Shown here: positions 42,831-51,543 of the stretch, in pieces
How positions within the stretch are numbered: the stretch's first letter is position 1
How the letters are laid out: each line of letters begins with the position of its first letter
NCBI GenBank assembly: GCA_019873735.1
Contig: JAIOAQ010000007.1
Span: forward strand, 1 to 64,000
DNA from: Chloroflexota bacterium
GTDB taxonomy: Bacteria; Chloroflexota; Anaerolineae; Anaerolineales; Villigracilaceae
Reading direction: 5' to 3'
Length of the DNA: 64,000 bases
Notes under the pieces: generated by a model
The model's database searches: none
What the model was told of the DNA's origin: nothing
The model's input: only the letters and a program-made list of their open reading frames with translations
Translations under genes and position numbers: made by a program

Positions 42831-43419
42831 ACATGCTGACAATCTGTTCGCGAGTGGGGGCTGTGCCGTGTTCCTGAAAATACTGCACCGCCTGCTCGGC
42901 TGCCCATTGCGTGGCGTTTAGGTTATCGGCAAAGGCTCCGAAAAAGAGCCGGAAACGATTGTTCTGGCGGGTGGCTTCCCCTAATTTATCGAAAATATCG
43001 GCCAGTGACTCATACGGCGTACCTGTCAGATACTTGCGGTATTCGCCATAGAAACGGGCGCGCACGCCATAGGCTGCGTAGAAATTCAAGAAATCAGGGT
43101 GTGTGGCCAGGCGCGCCAGTCCCTCCGCGCCGATCTTTTGCATGTAGGCCTCACGCGTGGCCAGGATTTCTGGGCCGATCACCGGCGTAATCAGCGTCTC
43201 TATACCGTGGTCAAAGAACAACTTGTAAAGCGCAATGTGCTGCTTGCCGGTAATATCCATGTAGGCATGAATGGGGTCTTCCCATTGCCTGTCCCCAAAT
43301 TCCAGCATGAACCAGCGGCGGGTGCCGTTGATGGGAAAGACCACTACCTTAGAGCCGCCGGCGCGGACAAGCGCAGCAACTTCGTCGGTGGGCAGGGCCA
43401 GAAAAGTGTGCAAATCCAT
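42502..43419 (-). CDS. tuberculosinol/kolavelool synthase-like diterpene synthase (Rv3378c family)
   Basis: Predicted to act on the bicyclic diphosphate made by the neighbouring cyclase, releasing a diterpene alcohol or transferring the diterpenyl group. The 305-residue protein parallels Rv3378c, a cis-prenyltransferase-fold enzyme: VVFPINGTRRWF near the N-terminus, LFFDHGIETLITPVI, YYGEYVEKADIFIGFDRFT and LYFTVAPSLYM. In Rv3378c the N-terminal motif is FPFDGTRRW; here the Asp is Asn31 (codon AAC). Rv3378c makes tuberculosinol and 1-tuberculosinyladenosine; a related pair in Herpetosiphon makes kolavelool. It is the first gene of the operon, with no clear ribosome site. Confidence 0.9.
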   Translation of the reverse strand: MDLHTFLALPTDEVAALVRAGGSKVVVFPINGTRRWFMLEFGDRQWEDPIHAYMDITGKQHIALYKLFFDHGIETLITPVIGPEILATREAYMQKIGAEGLARLATHPDFLNFYAAYGVRARFYGEYRKYLTGTPYESLADIFDKLGEATRQNNRFRLFFGAFADNLNATQWAAEQAVQYFQEHGTAPTREQIVSMYYGEYVEKADIFIGFDRFTVFDYPFLNSGEEDLYFTVAPSLYMDATQLRMILYDHLYARKIKEPEYSTLSQKNIHRLKRYYQLSRNIILGTGLLQGQIWLPSHVPLPEA

Positions 43420-43584
43420 CGAAATTCCGTAAGAAAGAAACAGGCAGATAACATATTAATTGTACAACCAGATTGAAAAGCCCAAAACCATTTTTACCCG
43501 CATTACAAAAATGTAAGCCATAGGCCATACAGGTATTGTAAAATCAAACAGACACATTTACCGCCCACTCTCAATCGGATAACC

Positions 43585-44928
43585 ATGCCTTCATCTGTTC
43601 GAGAACTCTGGTCACGTTCTGCCTGGTATCGCTGGCTCCTGGGCCTGGCGCTGGTTTTCCTGCTTCTCCGCCTGGGGGGGCAGATCTATTACCTGTTTAT
43701 CGTCCGGCCGCTGGAGATGGGCAGTTTCCATGGCGTTTTTGTTCCCAATGATTTGAAAGACTATCTCGAAGCCGCCGAACGTTTTGCCCTGCGCCAGGAC
43801 CTTTACCTTGAAGGCCGGCTGAATCGGGTGGAATTTTACCAATATGCCCCTTCGTATGCCCTGGCGCTCACGCCCCTCCTGCATGTTCACCCCACGATTA
43901 TTCTCATCGGCGATGTGCTGGTGCATATTGCCGCCTACCTTGCCCTTTACCTGACCTGGAAGCGTATCTTTCGGCGGCTCAACCTGCCGCGCGGCGAAGA
44001 GATGTTAACCCGCACGCTGCCGCTTTGGCTTGTCTTTGAACCGTTCTGGAGTGACCTGAGTTACCTGAACATCTACATCCTGGTTGCCTTGCTGGCTTCC
44101 TGGCTGACCGAGGCGGTTCTGCGCGAGGACCTGGCCTGGTCGGCCATCCTGAGCATCCTCCTGCTTCAGGTAAAGCCCTTCTGGGCCTTTGCATTGGGCG
44201 TCCCGCTGCTGCTTGGCCCGCGCAAGTTTTTCTGGAAGACGCTGGGACTGACGCTGGCGGGTTACCTGGGTGTGACAGGGATGACCATCCTCTTGGCCGG
44301 ACCGGAATACGGCCTGCAGCAATATGCTGACTACTTTCGCTTTCTGGCCAGCATGAGTGCCAATTTCCCCTGGCGCGGGCCGGAACTTTCGATGCTGGGT
44401 TACAATCACTCCATCATGCAGACTGTTTTGTATTTGGCGGGCATCTTGCCACAGACCCGACAGATAGCCCTTGGCCTGAAGTTCCTCATCCTGCTGCCGT
44501 TAGCCGGGCTGGCAGCCTGGCACCTGTTCCGCCCGGCGCAAAAAGAGACCGGCGGCCTGCACAAACTGGAAATGGCCTTTGTCCTTTACACGGCGGCTTT
44601 TCTGTTCCTGGATATCATCTGGGAGGTGACGCTGGGCCTGGCTGTTTTCGCCTATCTCCTGGCCGTGATCGAAAGCCGCCCGGCGCGATGGCTGGCCTGC
44701 CTGACCTTTATCCCCTACGCTTTGCTGGATGCCTGGCGGTTTATAAGTTATCTCCTGTGGGGGGAGCGTTCTCTGGCCGGGGCTTATATCCTGACCGACC
44801 CAAGCGCCTATCTGCCGATGATATTGTTTGTCCTGCTGGTCTTCTATGCCCTGTTGCTGCACCGGCTGTTTAACCGGGCGGCCGCGTCCTCTCCGGGAAA
44901 CGGCAAGCAGGCTGCGGGTCGGGCCTGA
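43585..44928 (+). CDS. membrane glycosyltransferase, GT87-like
   Basis: Polytopic protein of 447 residues with about ten membrane segments. It resembles the GT87 polyprenol-phosphate-mannose-dependent alpha-1,2-mannosyltransferases: acidic loop VFVPNDLKDYLEAAERFA after the first segment, FYQYAPSYALALTPLLHVHP, and the family-typical LLLQVKPFWAFALGVPLLL. It would act at the outer membrane face with a lipid-linked sugar donor. A symporter-like gene follows after 15 bp, so the two may be co-transcribed. Acceptor unknown. Confidence 0.75.
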   Translation: MPSSVRELWSRSAWYRWLLGLALVFLLLRLGGQIYYLFIVRPLEMGSFHGVFVPNDLKDYLEAAERFALRQDLYLEGRLNRVEFYQYAPSYALALTPLLHVHPTIILIGDVLVHIAAYLALYLTWKRIFRRLNLPRGEEMLTRTLPLWLVFEPFWSDLSYLNIYILVALLASWLTEAVLREDLAWSAILSILLLQVKPFWAFALGVPLLLGPRKFFWKTLGLTLAGYLGVTGMTILLAGPEYGLQQYADYFRFLASMSANFPWRGPELSMLGYNHSIMQTVLYLAGILPQTRQIALGLKFLILLPLAGLAAWHLFRPAQKETGGLHKLEMAFVLYTAAFLFLDIIWEVTLGLAVFAYLLAVIESRPARWLACLTFIPYALLDAWRFISYLLWGERSLAGAYILTDPSAYLPMILFVLLVFYALLLHRLFNRAAASSPGNGKQAAGRA

Positions 44929-44943
44929 GACGGGTGGAAGCAA

Positions 44944-46275
44944 ATGTCTGAGAACGAGGCGCAATCCCTCCCCCCTGTCCGCATAGATATTGCCTATAGC
45001 GTCATTGGCCTGGTGACCACCATTGTCTGGTCGGTTGTAGATGGCTGGCTGTTGTACTTTTACCTGCCGCCTGAAGGCCAGGGGACGGCGCTGGTCCCTG
45101 CCGCGCTTTACGGGACGGCCGTGCTGCTTGCGCGCCTGCTCAATGCTGTGCTCACCCCGCCTATCGGGTACTGGTCTGACCGCACGAACAGCCGCCTGGG
45201 ACGCCGGCGGCCTTATATCCTGTTCTCTGGCTTGCCCTATTTGCTCCTCTTTGTCTTTTTGTGGACGCCGCCTTTGCGCCATGAGTCGCCGCTCAACCTG
45301 GTTTATCTGGGGCTTGTGCTGGTCTTGTTCAATGTGGCCCAAAGTTTGGTGACCATTCCATTGGGTTCGCTCCTGCCCGAACTGGCGCGGACGGACCGTC
45401 ATCGCATCCGCATGACGGCCTGGAGTGCCAGTTTTCAACTGTTGGGCGTCATTCTTGCCGGCCTGGCGGGTTTTGTGATTGACCGCTGGGGCTATGCGCC
45501 GGCCGCGTTGATCTACGCCGTTTTCCTCCTGCCGCTGTTGTATGCCCCTTTATTGTTCTTGCGCGAGCCGTCAGAGCGGCAGATGGGCGGGGAACGTTTT
45601 GGCTTTTGGCAGAGCATTCGCATCACCCTCTCCAACCGCCCGTTTCAAGTGCTGACCCTGACGGGGATCTGTTTCTGGACGGCGACGACTTTCTTGATTC
45701 TCATCGTGCCGTTTATTGTGACCGAAGTCTGCGGCCTGACGGTAGCCGATACGCCCTATTTTTATCTGCCGGCTGTGTTGGCCTCGCTGGCCTGCTACCC
45801 GCTGGTTAACTGGCTGGCCGGGCGCTTTGGCAAATGGCGTGTCTTTGCTGCTTCGCTGCTGGCTTCGGCTTGCGTCCTGCCGCTGCTGATGTTGATTGGG
45901 CCGTGGCTGCCTGTGCCGCTGATCGTCCAGGGCGTAGCCTGGATGACTATGCAGGCGGCGGCGCTTTCAGGCGTGGTGATGCTGCCGCAGACCTTTGCGG
46001 CTGAAATCACCGACTATGATGAGAAACTGACCGGCCAGCGGCGCGAGGGGGCTTACTATTCGGCCTGGAGCCTGCTTGACCAGGTGGTCAACGGCCTGGC
46101 GGGGGCTGTTTTACCGCTCTTGCTTTTGCTGGGCCGCAGCCGCCTGGATGCGCATGGGCCGCTTGGCGTTCGCCTGACCGGGCTGGTTGGCGGTGTGCTG
46201 CTCCTGGCGGCTTTCTTCATCTTCCAGCGTTATCCATTGAAGTCCCTTTCAGAAAAGACAAAAGCGGCTGGATAG
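44944..46275 (+). CDS. MFS transporter, GPH (MelB-like) cation symporter family
   Basis: Twelve-helix transporter of 443 residues. The family signature in the loop between helices 2 and 3 reads PPIGYWSDRTNSRLGRRRPY, and the N-terminal helix carries the Asp-rich WSVVDGWLLYF. GPH members carry sugars or glycosides with Na+ or H+. Eight bases before the next gene's leader it ends; GNAT and ABC genes follow on the same strand, forming a run of five genes from 43585. Substrate unknown. Confidence 0.85.
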   Translation: MSENEAQSLPPVRIDIAYSVIGLVTTIVWSVVDGWLLYFYLPPEGQGTALVPAALYGTAVLLARLLNAVLTPPIGYWSDRTNSRLGRRRPYILFSGLPYLLLFVFLWTPPLRHESPLNLVYLGLVLVLFNVAQSLVTIPLGSLLPELARTDRHRIRMTAWSASFQLLGVILAGLAGFVIDRWGYAPAALIYAVFLLPLLYAPLLFLREPSERQMGGERFGFWQSIRITLSNRPFQVLTLTGICFWTATTFLILIVPFIVTEVCGLTVADTPYFYLPAVLASLACYPLVNWLAGRFGKWRVFAASLLASACVLPLLMLIGPWLPVPLIVQGVAWMTMQAAALSGVVMLPQTFAAEITDYDEKLTGQRREGAYYSAWSLLDQVVNGLAGAVLPLLLLLGRSRLDAHGPLGVRLTGLVGGVLLLAAFFIFQRYPLKSLSEKTKAAG

Positions 46276-46301
46276 GAGATGATTTGGCCGGAGGTGCTAT
46301 C

Positions 46302-47096
46302 ATGAGTGACTTGGAACGCGTGGCAATGTTGGAACGCATCAATTATCTGACCATGGAACCGGTGGCTGCGGTTACCCCCGGCGCGGAGGTCATCCTTCAG
46401 GATGATGTTATCCTGACCAGCAGCAAGGTGTACCCGCTGCCCGAAGCCAATCACGCCTGCCTGTTACGCACCGACCCGCGCAAGGCCGAAGGGTTGATTG
46501 ATGAAATCGTTGCCTACTTCGAGGCGCGCGGTATGCCGCCGGTGATTATGCTCTCCCCGGCATGTCAGCCCGCCGACCTGCATCAGCGCCTGTTGGCGCG
46601 CGGCTTTCGCCGGCAGGAGCCCGACGAGACCTGGATGGTGATGGAAAATCTGCAACAACGCAAGGCGCCAAAAGTTGAAGCAAAGGTCCAGGTGCGTCAA
46701 ATCACTCGCGCCGAGGCGCCACTTTTTGCCGAGGTGATGACCGCCGCGTATGAAATGCCTTCAGAGTATGCCGATGTGCTGGCCGATCTCCTGGCGCCGT
46801 CCATTGGCCTGCCGGGCATCACCCACTTCCTGGCCTTCAGCGGCGGCAAGGCCATTGCCACCCTCAGTTTGATGCGCTGGCAGGATTATGTCACTATTGG
46901 CAGCGCGGGCGTCTTGCCGGAATACCGCCGCGGCTTGCCCATTCTGGCAATGGCAGTTGAAGTGCTGACCGAGGCCCAGCGCCAGGGAGTCAAGACGGTG
47001 CTTGGACAAACTGTTCTCGGCCCGCTTTTTGAGCGTTTCCTGCGTTTTTGCGGTTTCTCCTATGCTTTTAAGCGCGTTCCTTATATGCTGGCATGA
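46302..47096 (+). CDS. GNAT-family acetyltransferase
   Basis: 264 residues from the ATG at 46302 (GGAGG upstream). The N-terminal half is a degenerate GNAT-like domain (VIMLSPACQPADLHQRLLAR); the C-terminal half has the acetyl-CoA-binding region SAGVLPEYRRGLPILAMAVE and ends FLRFCGFSYAFKRVPYMLA. Its stop overlaps the ATG of the ABC ATPase gene, so the three genes from here form an operon. Substrate unknown. Confidence 0.78.
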   Translation: MSDLERVAMLERINYLTMEPVAAVTPGAEVILQDDVILTSSKVYPLPEANHACLLRTDPRKAEGLIDEIVAYFEARGMPPVIMLSPACQPADLHQRLLARGFRRQEPDETWMVMENLQQRKAPKVEAKVQVRQITRAEAPLFAEVMTAAYEMPSEYADVLADLLAPSIGLPGITHFLAFSGGKAIATLSLMRWQDYVTIGSAGVLPEYRRGLPILAMAVEVLTEAQRQGVKTVLGQTVLGPLFERFLRFCGFSYAFKRVPYMLA

Positions 47097-47821
47097 CCAC
47101 CTTAGTTGAAATTCGCGACTTGAGAAAGACGTATCAAACCGGCAGTGTCCGCTTTGAAGCCCTGCGCGGCATTTCGCTGGATGTAGAAGAAGGCGACTTC
47201 GCGGCCATTATGGGACAATCCGGCTCCGGCAAGTCCACCCTCCTGCATATCACCGGCGGTCTGGACCAGCCGACGGCTGGTTCTGTCCGAGTGGGCGGGA
47301 CCATGCTCCAGGCCATGTCGGAGCGTGAACTGGCGCTCTTTCGGCGTGCACAGGTCGGGTTTGTCTTCCAGTTCTTCAACCTGATTGAGAACCTGAATGT
47401 GCGCGCCAATGTGGAATTGCCGGCCCTGCTGAAGGGCGGGCAGAGCCGGCGTGACATTCACCGGCGATGTTCCTTTCTGCTCGAACGGCTTGGCATTGCC
47501 GACCAGGCCAACAAATATCCCTGGGAACTTTCTGGGGGGCAGCAGCAGCGAGTGGCCATTGCGCGCGCCCTTATTAATCAACCTGCCCTGCTGTTGGCAG
47601 ATGAACCTACCGGCAACCTGGACAGCGCCAGCGGCGAGGAGGTGCTGAACATTCTGCGTCAGTTCAACCAGCAGGGACAGACCATCTTGATGGTCACCCA
47701 TGCCGCCTCAGCCGCGGCCCAGGCCGATTACATCTTCTTTATCCGCGACGGCCTGCTGGTGGATCAAATGCCGGGCGGCGACGAGAAGGCCATTGCCCAG
47801 CGCCTGGCAGACTTGCGGTAG
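47093..47821 (+). CDS. ABC transporter ATPase, MacB/LolD type
   Basis: ATPase of 242 residues with Walker A GQSGSGKST, the family-typical GFVFQFFNLIENLNVRANVE, signature ELSGGQQQR, Walker B LLLADEPTGNLD and H-loop MVTHA. This group works with FtsX-type permeases in lipoprotein handling, export or mechanotransmission. It is followed after 7 bp by its FtsX-like permease gene. Confidence 0.92.
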   Translation: MTTLVEIRDLRKTYQTGSVRFEALRGISLDVEEGDFAAIMGQSGSGKSTLLHITGGLDQPTAGSVRVGGTMLQAMSERELALFRRAQVGFVFQFFNLIENLNVRANVELPALLKGGQSRRDIHRRCSFLLERLGIADQANKYPWELSGGQQQRVAIARALINQPALLLADEPTGNLDSASGEEVLNILRQFNQQGQTILMVTHAASAAAQADYIFFIRDGLLVDQMPGGDEKAIAQRLADLR

Positions 47822-47828
47822 GGTTTCC

Positions 47829-50156
47829 ATGCATGCTATTTGGCAAAAGATCTGGGCCGATTTGCTGCACCGCCGTCTGGTCTCGCTGTTGATTCTTGGC
47901 ACCATTGCGGCCGCAGCCGCCCTGCTCACATTGGCGCTCATCACGCTTTTCAACCTTGAAGCCCCCTACGATAAATCTCATGCTGAATTGAACGGCGCGC
48001 ATTTGTGGCTGCACTTTAAGCCCGGCCGGGTGCGCGCGATGGATATCCGTCAGATCGAATCTCTGCCCCAGGTAACAGAGAGCACTGGCCGGCAGTTCAG
48101 TTACACCACCTCGGTGCGTTTCAACCAGCAGCGTGTGCCGGTCAGCCTGCGGGTCATACCGCCTGAGCCGCCGCGCGTCAATCGCCTGCGCCTGCTGTCT
48201 GGCCGTCTCCTTAACCCTGGAGAGGATGAGGTACTCATCAGTCGTGATTTGCGCGATATTTACCATTTGGGGCCGGGCGATCAGTTGGAAATCCTGCGCG
48301 CCGATGGCCGCCGTGTCACCCTGCCCATTGTGGGGGTGGTTTACGACCCCATGTACGATAATTATCGCAGCAGCCTGCCGCCTTATGCTTACTTGAGCGA
48401 GGATTTGCTTGCCAGTCTCTTTCCGGACAAATCAACCTGGGAATGGTCGTTGGGCTTGCGCCTGGCAGACCCGGAAGCCGTGCAGACTGTGCTGGAGCAA
48501 ATTGAAGCAATGCGCACGGTTACGTTTATTGCCAGCCATACCGATTGGCGCGATGTGCGCAGTTCGGCCATCTTTGACGCTCAAATGGCCTTTATTTTCC
48601 TTTCTGCATTCAGTTTTTTTGCTATTCTGGCTACTGTCTTGATTGTGGTCAGCATTGTCAGTTCCACCGTATTGGCGCAAATCAAGCAGATTGGCATTCT
48701 CAAGGCGGTCGGTTTTACCGGCCAACAGGTATTGGGGGTGTATGTTGGCCAGTATGCTCTCTTAAGTTTGCTTGGCACAATATTGGGCTTCCTGCTGGGG
48801 CTGGGATTGGCGCCGTTGCCGCTGAAGACGGTTACGGCCTCGCTCAATACCGCCTACCGGCCGCCTTTCAACCCGTGGACCATGTTGATTGTCTTTGTGG
48901 CTGTGCCCGGCATAACCATGCTGGCTGCAATGACGGCCTCGGCCCGCGGCGCGCGCGTCAACACAATTCAGGCGATTGCCGTTGGCGGCGAGACTCTGCT
49001 GAAAAAATCCTTCTGGCTGGCGCGCGTATTGGAAAGGGCCGGCGCGCCTATGCCGCTGGTGCTGGGCGTGAACGATGTGTTTGTCAAGCCGCTGCGTTCT
49101 ATCCTGGCGGGCATCAACCTGACGCTGGGCGTTATGGGGGTTGTCTTTGGCTTGGCGCTTTCCGGCACGATTCGGGTTTACCGCCAAAACCCTGCTTTGC
49201 TGGGTCTGGTCTATGATGCGATTGTCACGCGCGAGCAAAGCAGTGACGACCGGGCGCGGCGGCTGATTGCGCAGGCGCCGGGCGTGGAGGCTTTTTACGG
49301 CGAGTACTTGGTCGAAGCCCAAACGCTGGATGGACGTTTGCTCAAACTGCGCGCTGTAGAAGGCGATATGGAAGCCTTCCCTTTTCACATTCTTGAAGGA
49401 CGTTTCTTTCAGCCGGGGAGCAGCGAAGCCCTGGCCGGCAAAGGCTTGCTTGACTGGCTGGGGCTAAAGGTGGGCGATTCGTTAACGCTGGTTTTGGATA
49501 AGGACGATGGTCCTCAGGCGACCTGGGTGATTGTGGGCGAATATCCTGAACCGGCAGATGCCGGTCAACGCTTGATGGTGAGTCTCTCCAGTGTGCGCCC
49601 GCTGCTGAAACACACCGATCCCAGCACGTACTACTTGAAACTATCACCCTCGGCCGATCCGCAGGCTATCCGCGCTTTTCTTTCCCCGCGCCGCGAATCA
49701 GATTTGAACTTTACGTTGATGGAGGATGTGATCCCCAGCACGGTCATCTATTTGCAGGTGGCCATTTTTGCGTTGGCCGGCATCTTGATTGGCATTGCGA
49801 TGGTGAACATCCTGATCATGTCCCTCCTCTCGGCTCAGGAAAAACTGCGGGTGGTGGGCATCCTGAAAACGGTGGGTATGACTCCCTGGCAGGTCATCTT
49901 CATGTTCATCACCAGCGCATCCTTTTTGGGGATGTTATCCATTGCAGCGGGGGTGCCGGCAGGACTGGTTTTGACGAGGAATTTGTTGAATCTGATGGCC
50001 GATTTTACCGGCTTTGGCCAGATCTCTGTTTCTGTGGGGAAGGCCGCCCTGTTGGCGCTTTTACCGTTTACGCTCTTTGTCAGTGTTTTGGGGAGTTTCT
50101 TGCCGGCGCGCTGGGCGGCAAAGGTCTACATTGTTCACGTCTTGCGAAAAGAGTAA
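47829..50156 (+). CDS. ABC transporter permease, FtsX/MacB-like, duplicated form
   Basis: 775 residues from the ATG at 47829; the track start at 47700 overlaps the ATPase and is wrong. The N-terminal helix is followed by an extracellular MacB periplasmic-core-like domain, three helices (ILATVLIVVSIVSSTVLAQI), a fourth segment, a second extracellular domain from about 440 and a second helix bundle (LVNILIMSLLSAQEKLRVVG-like region). This is the ten-segment duplicated FtsX layout seen in export-type systems. No adaptor (MacA) gene is adjacent. Substrate unknown. Confidence 0.85.
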   Translation: MHAIWQKIWADLLHRRLVSLLILGTIAAAAALLTLALITLFNLEAPYDKSHAELNGAHLWLHFKPGRVRAMDIRQIESLPQVTESTGRQFSYTTSVRFNQQRVPVSLRVIPPEPPRVNRLRLLSGRLLNPGEDEVLISRDLRDIYHLGPGDQLEILRADGRRVTLPIVGVVYDPMYDNYRSSLPPYAYLSEDLLASLFPDKSTWEWSLGLRLADPEAVQTVLEQIEAMRTVTFIASHTDWRDVRSSAIFDAQMAFIFLSAFSFFAILATVLIVVSIVSSTVLAQIKQIGILKAVGFTGQQVLGVYVGQYALLSLLGTILGFLLGLGLAPLPLKTVTASLNTAYRPPFNPWTMLIVFVAVPGITMLAAMTASARGARVNTIQAIAVGGETLLKKSFWLARVLERAGAPMPLVLGVNDVFVKPLRSILAGINLTLGVMGVVFGLALSGTIRVYRQNPALLGLVYDAIVTREQSSDDRARRLIAQAPGVEAFYGEYLVEAQTLDGRLLKLRAVEGDMEAFPFHILEGRFFQPGSSEALAGKGLLDWLGLKVGDSLTLVLDKDDGPQATWVIVGEYPEPADAGQRLMVSLSSVRPLLKHTDPSTYYLKLSPSADPQAIRAFLSPRRESDLNFTLMEDVIPSTVIYLQVAIFALAGILIGIAMVNILIMSLLSAQEKLRVVGILKTVGMTPWQVIFMFITSASFLGMLSIAAGVPAGLVLTRNLLNLMADFTGFGQISVSVGKAALLALLPFTLFVSVLGSFLPARWAAKVYIVHVLRKE

Positions 50157-50165
50157 CGAAGCAGG

Positions 50166-51158
50166 TTACTGGCCCAATCCGGGCAGTCCGCCCGCCGGGG
50201 CGGCATAACGGACAGCCTGGATCACGGCCTGAGCAAATGCTTCGGCTGCAAAAGTTCCGATCAGACTGACATCTGCCCGGCGGCCGCCGGTAGCCAGCGC
50301 AAAAATGGTATCGCCGTCCAGCATGGTATGCGCCGGGCGGATGGTACGCGCCAGGCCATCTTGCGCCATTTGTGCCACTTTGTTGGTTTCGGCTTTTGTC
50401 AATTGGGCGTTTACGGCTACAACGCCGATAACTGTGTTGCTTCGTTCTGCAAGGGTCAGGATGGTGCGCCCGACGAATGTCTGCATGACGCTCAATGTGT
50501 TGGCAAATGCGCCCGTCTCTCCCAGCCGCAAGGGTCCGGCCTGAAGTGGACGCGCTCCGGCCAAAATTTGTCCGCTGGAAGGGTCAATCACATCGCCAAA
50601 GGCATTGACTGCTGCCAGTGCGCCGACTACCAGGCCGCCTCCGATTTGCAAACTGGCGGTGCCGATTCCGGCTTTCATGGCGCGCTGCATGCCAAAGATC
50701 TTACCGACCGATGCGCCTGTCCCCACGCCGACATTGCCCTGCGCCGGCGGCTGAGATGAGGCGTTCAGGCAGGCCTGGTAACCCATGTCTGCATCTGGGC
50801 GCACATCTGGCCGTCCCAACCCCAAATCGAACAATACGGCAGCCGGAACAATAGGCACGCGGGCTACGCCGGTGTTGAAGCCGATCTTCTGTTCTTCCAG
50901 ATAACGCATGACGCCGGCGGCCGCATCCAGCCCGAAGGCCGAACCGCCGGTCAGTAAGACGGCATGTACCTTTTCCACCAGGTTGAGAGGGTTGAGCAAA
51001 TCGGTCTCGCGCGTACCGGGCGCGCCGCCGCGCTGATCCACACCGCCAACCGCTCCTCTGCGGCAGAGAACGACGGTGCAGCCGGTCAGCGCCTGGCCGT
51101 CTTGGGCATGTCCCACCTCGATGCCAGGTACATCGGTGATGGCATTTTTCCAGGCCAT
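50166..51158 (-). CDS. P1 family peptidase (S58, DmpA/NylC type)
   Basis: Autoprocessing N-terminal nucleophile hydrolase, about 330 residues. I prefer the ATG at 51158 (MAWKNAITDVPGIEVGH) over the TTG at 51164. Family motifs: LLTGGSAFGLDAAAGVMRYL, GNVGVGTGASVGKI and SNTVIGVVAVNAQLTKAE; by comparison with NylC the cleavage would be before Thr in SNT. Members hydrolyse N-terminal D- or beta-amino acid peptides or oligoamides. Convergent with the FtsX-like gene, 9 bp apart. Confidence 0.85.
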   Translation of the reverse strand: MAWKNAITDVPGIEVGHAQDGQALTGCTVVLCRRGAVGGVDQRGGAPGTRETDLLNPLNLVEKVHAVLLTGGSAFGLDAAAGVMRYLEEQKIGFNTGVARVPIVPAAVLFDLGLGRPDVRPDADMGYQACLNASSQPPAQGNVGVGTGASVGKIFGMQRAMKAGIGTASLQIGGGLVVGALAAVNAFGDVIDPSSGQILAGARPLQAGPLRLGETGAFANTLSVMQTFVGRTILTLAERSNTVIGVVAVNAQLTKAETNKVAQMAQDGLARTIRPAHTMLDGDTIFALATGGRRADVSLIGTFAAEAFAQAVIQAVRYAAPAGGLPGLGQ

Positions 51159-51167
51159 ATGCAAGGC

Positions 51168-51350
51168 TTATTTCAGGATATGCACCAACTCCAAAAATTC
51201 CTGCCACTCTTCTTCAAAAAAGTGCAGGGTGACGTTGTTCAATTCCATGTGATAGGTGGTTTCGCCGTCGGGTTCCTCGGCGCTCCATACCAGGTAGTTC
51301 TCTGTTTCGGCGAGGGTTTGCGTCTTGGGTTCGAGGTCGCTTTTAGACAT
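51168..51350 (-). CDS. small conserved hypothetical protein
   Basis: 60 residues from the start at 51350 (AAGGAGAAACCC upstream); the track start 51404 runs into the palindromic repeat. Acidic and aromatic, with TYHMELNNVTLHFFEEEWQE; no signal or membrane segment. It ends 9 bp before the P1 peptidase start and is probably co-transcribed with it. Function unknown. Confidence 0.65.
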   Translation of the reverse strand: MSKSDLEPKTQTLAETENYLVWSAEEPDGETTYHMELNNVTLHFFEEEWQEFLELVHILK

Positions 51351-51381
51351 GGGTTTCTCCTTGTTTGATAGTAACTGCCTG

Positions 51382-51474
51382 CCCTCCCGCAGGTTTTGGC
51401 GCAATGTCCAAGCCAGAAGACGTCTCCAAAATCACCAGCATTGCTGGTCAGCCCCGTTCTAACCTGCGGGAGGG
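51382..51474 (+). repeat. 93-bp palindromic intergenic element, copy F
   Basis: Outer stem CCCTCCCGCAGGTT/AACCTGCGGGAGGG is perfect; the inner stem is ACCAGC/GCTGGT with loop ATT. Left flank AACTGCCTG and right flank TTAAGGGTAGGCAATTACG extend the family similarity. Confidence 0.93.
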
Positions 51475-51543
51475 TTAAGGGTAGGCAATTACGTTTGATA
51501 ATATTATAAGGTGTGGGCGGGAAATTACAACCACCATCCCTGG

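Noticed and set aside
47700-47828. N-terminal extension of the FtsX-like permease
   Set aside because: Overlaps the ABC ATPase in another frame and encodes an Arg/Pro/Trp-rich shadow sequence.
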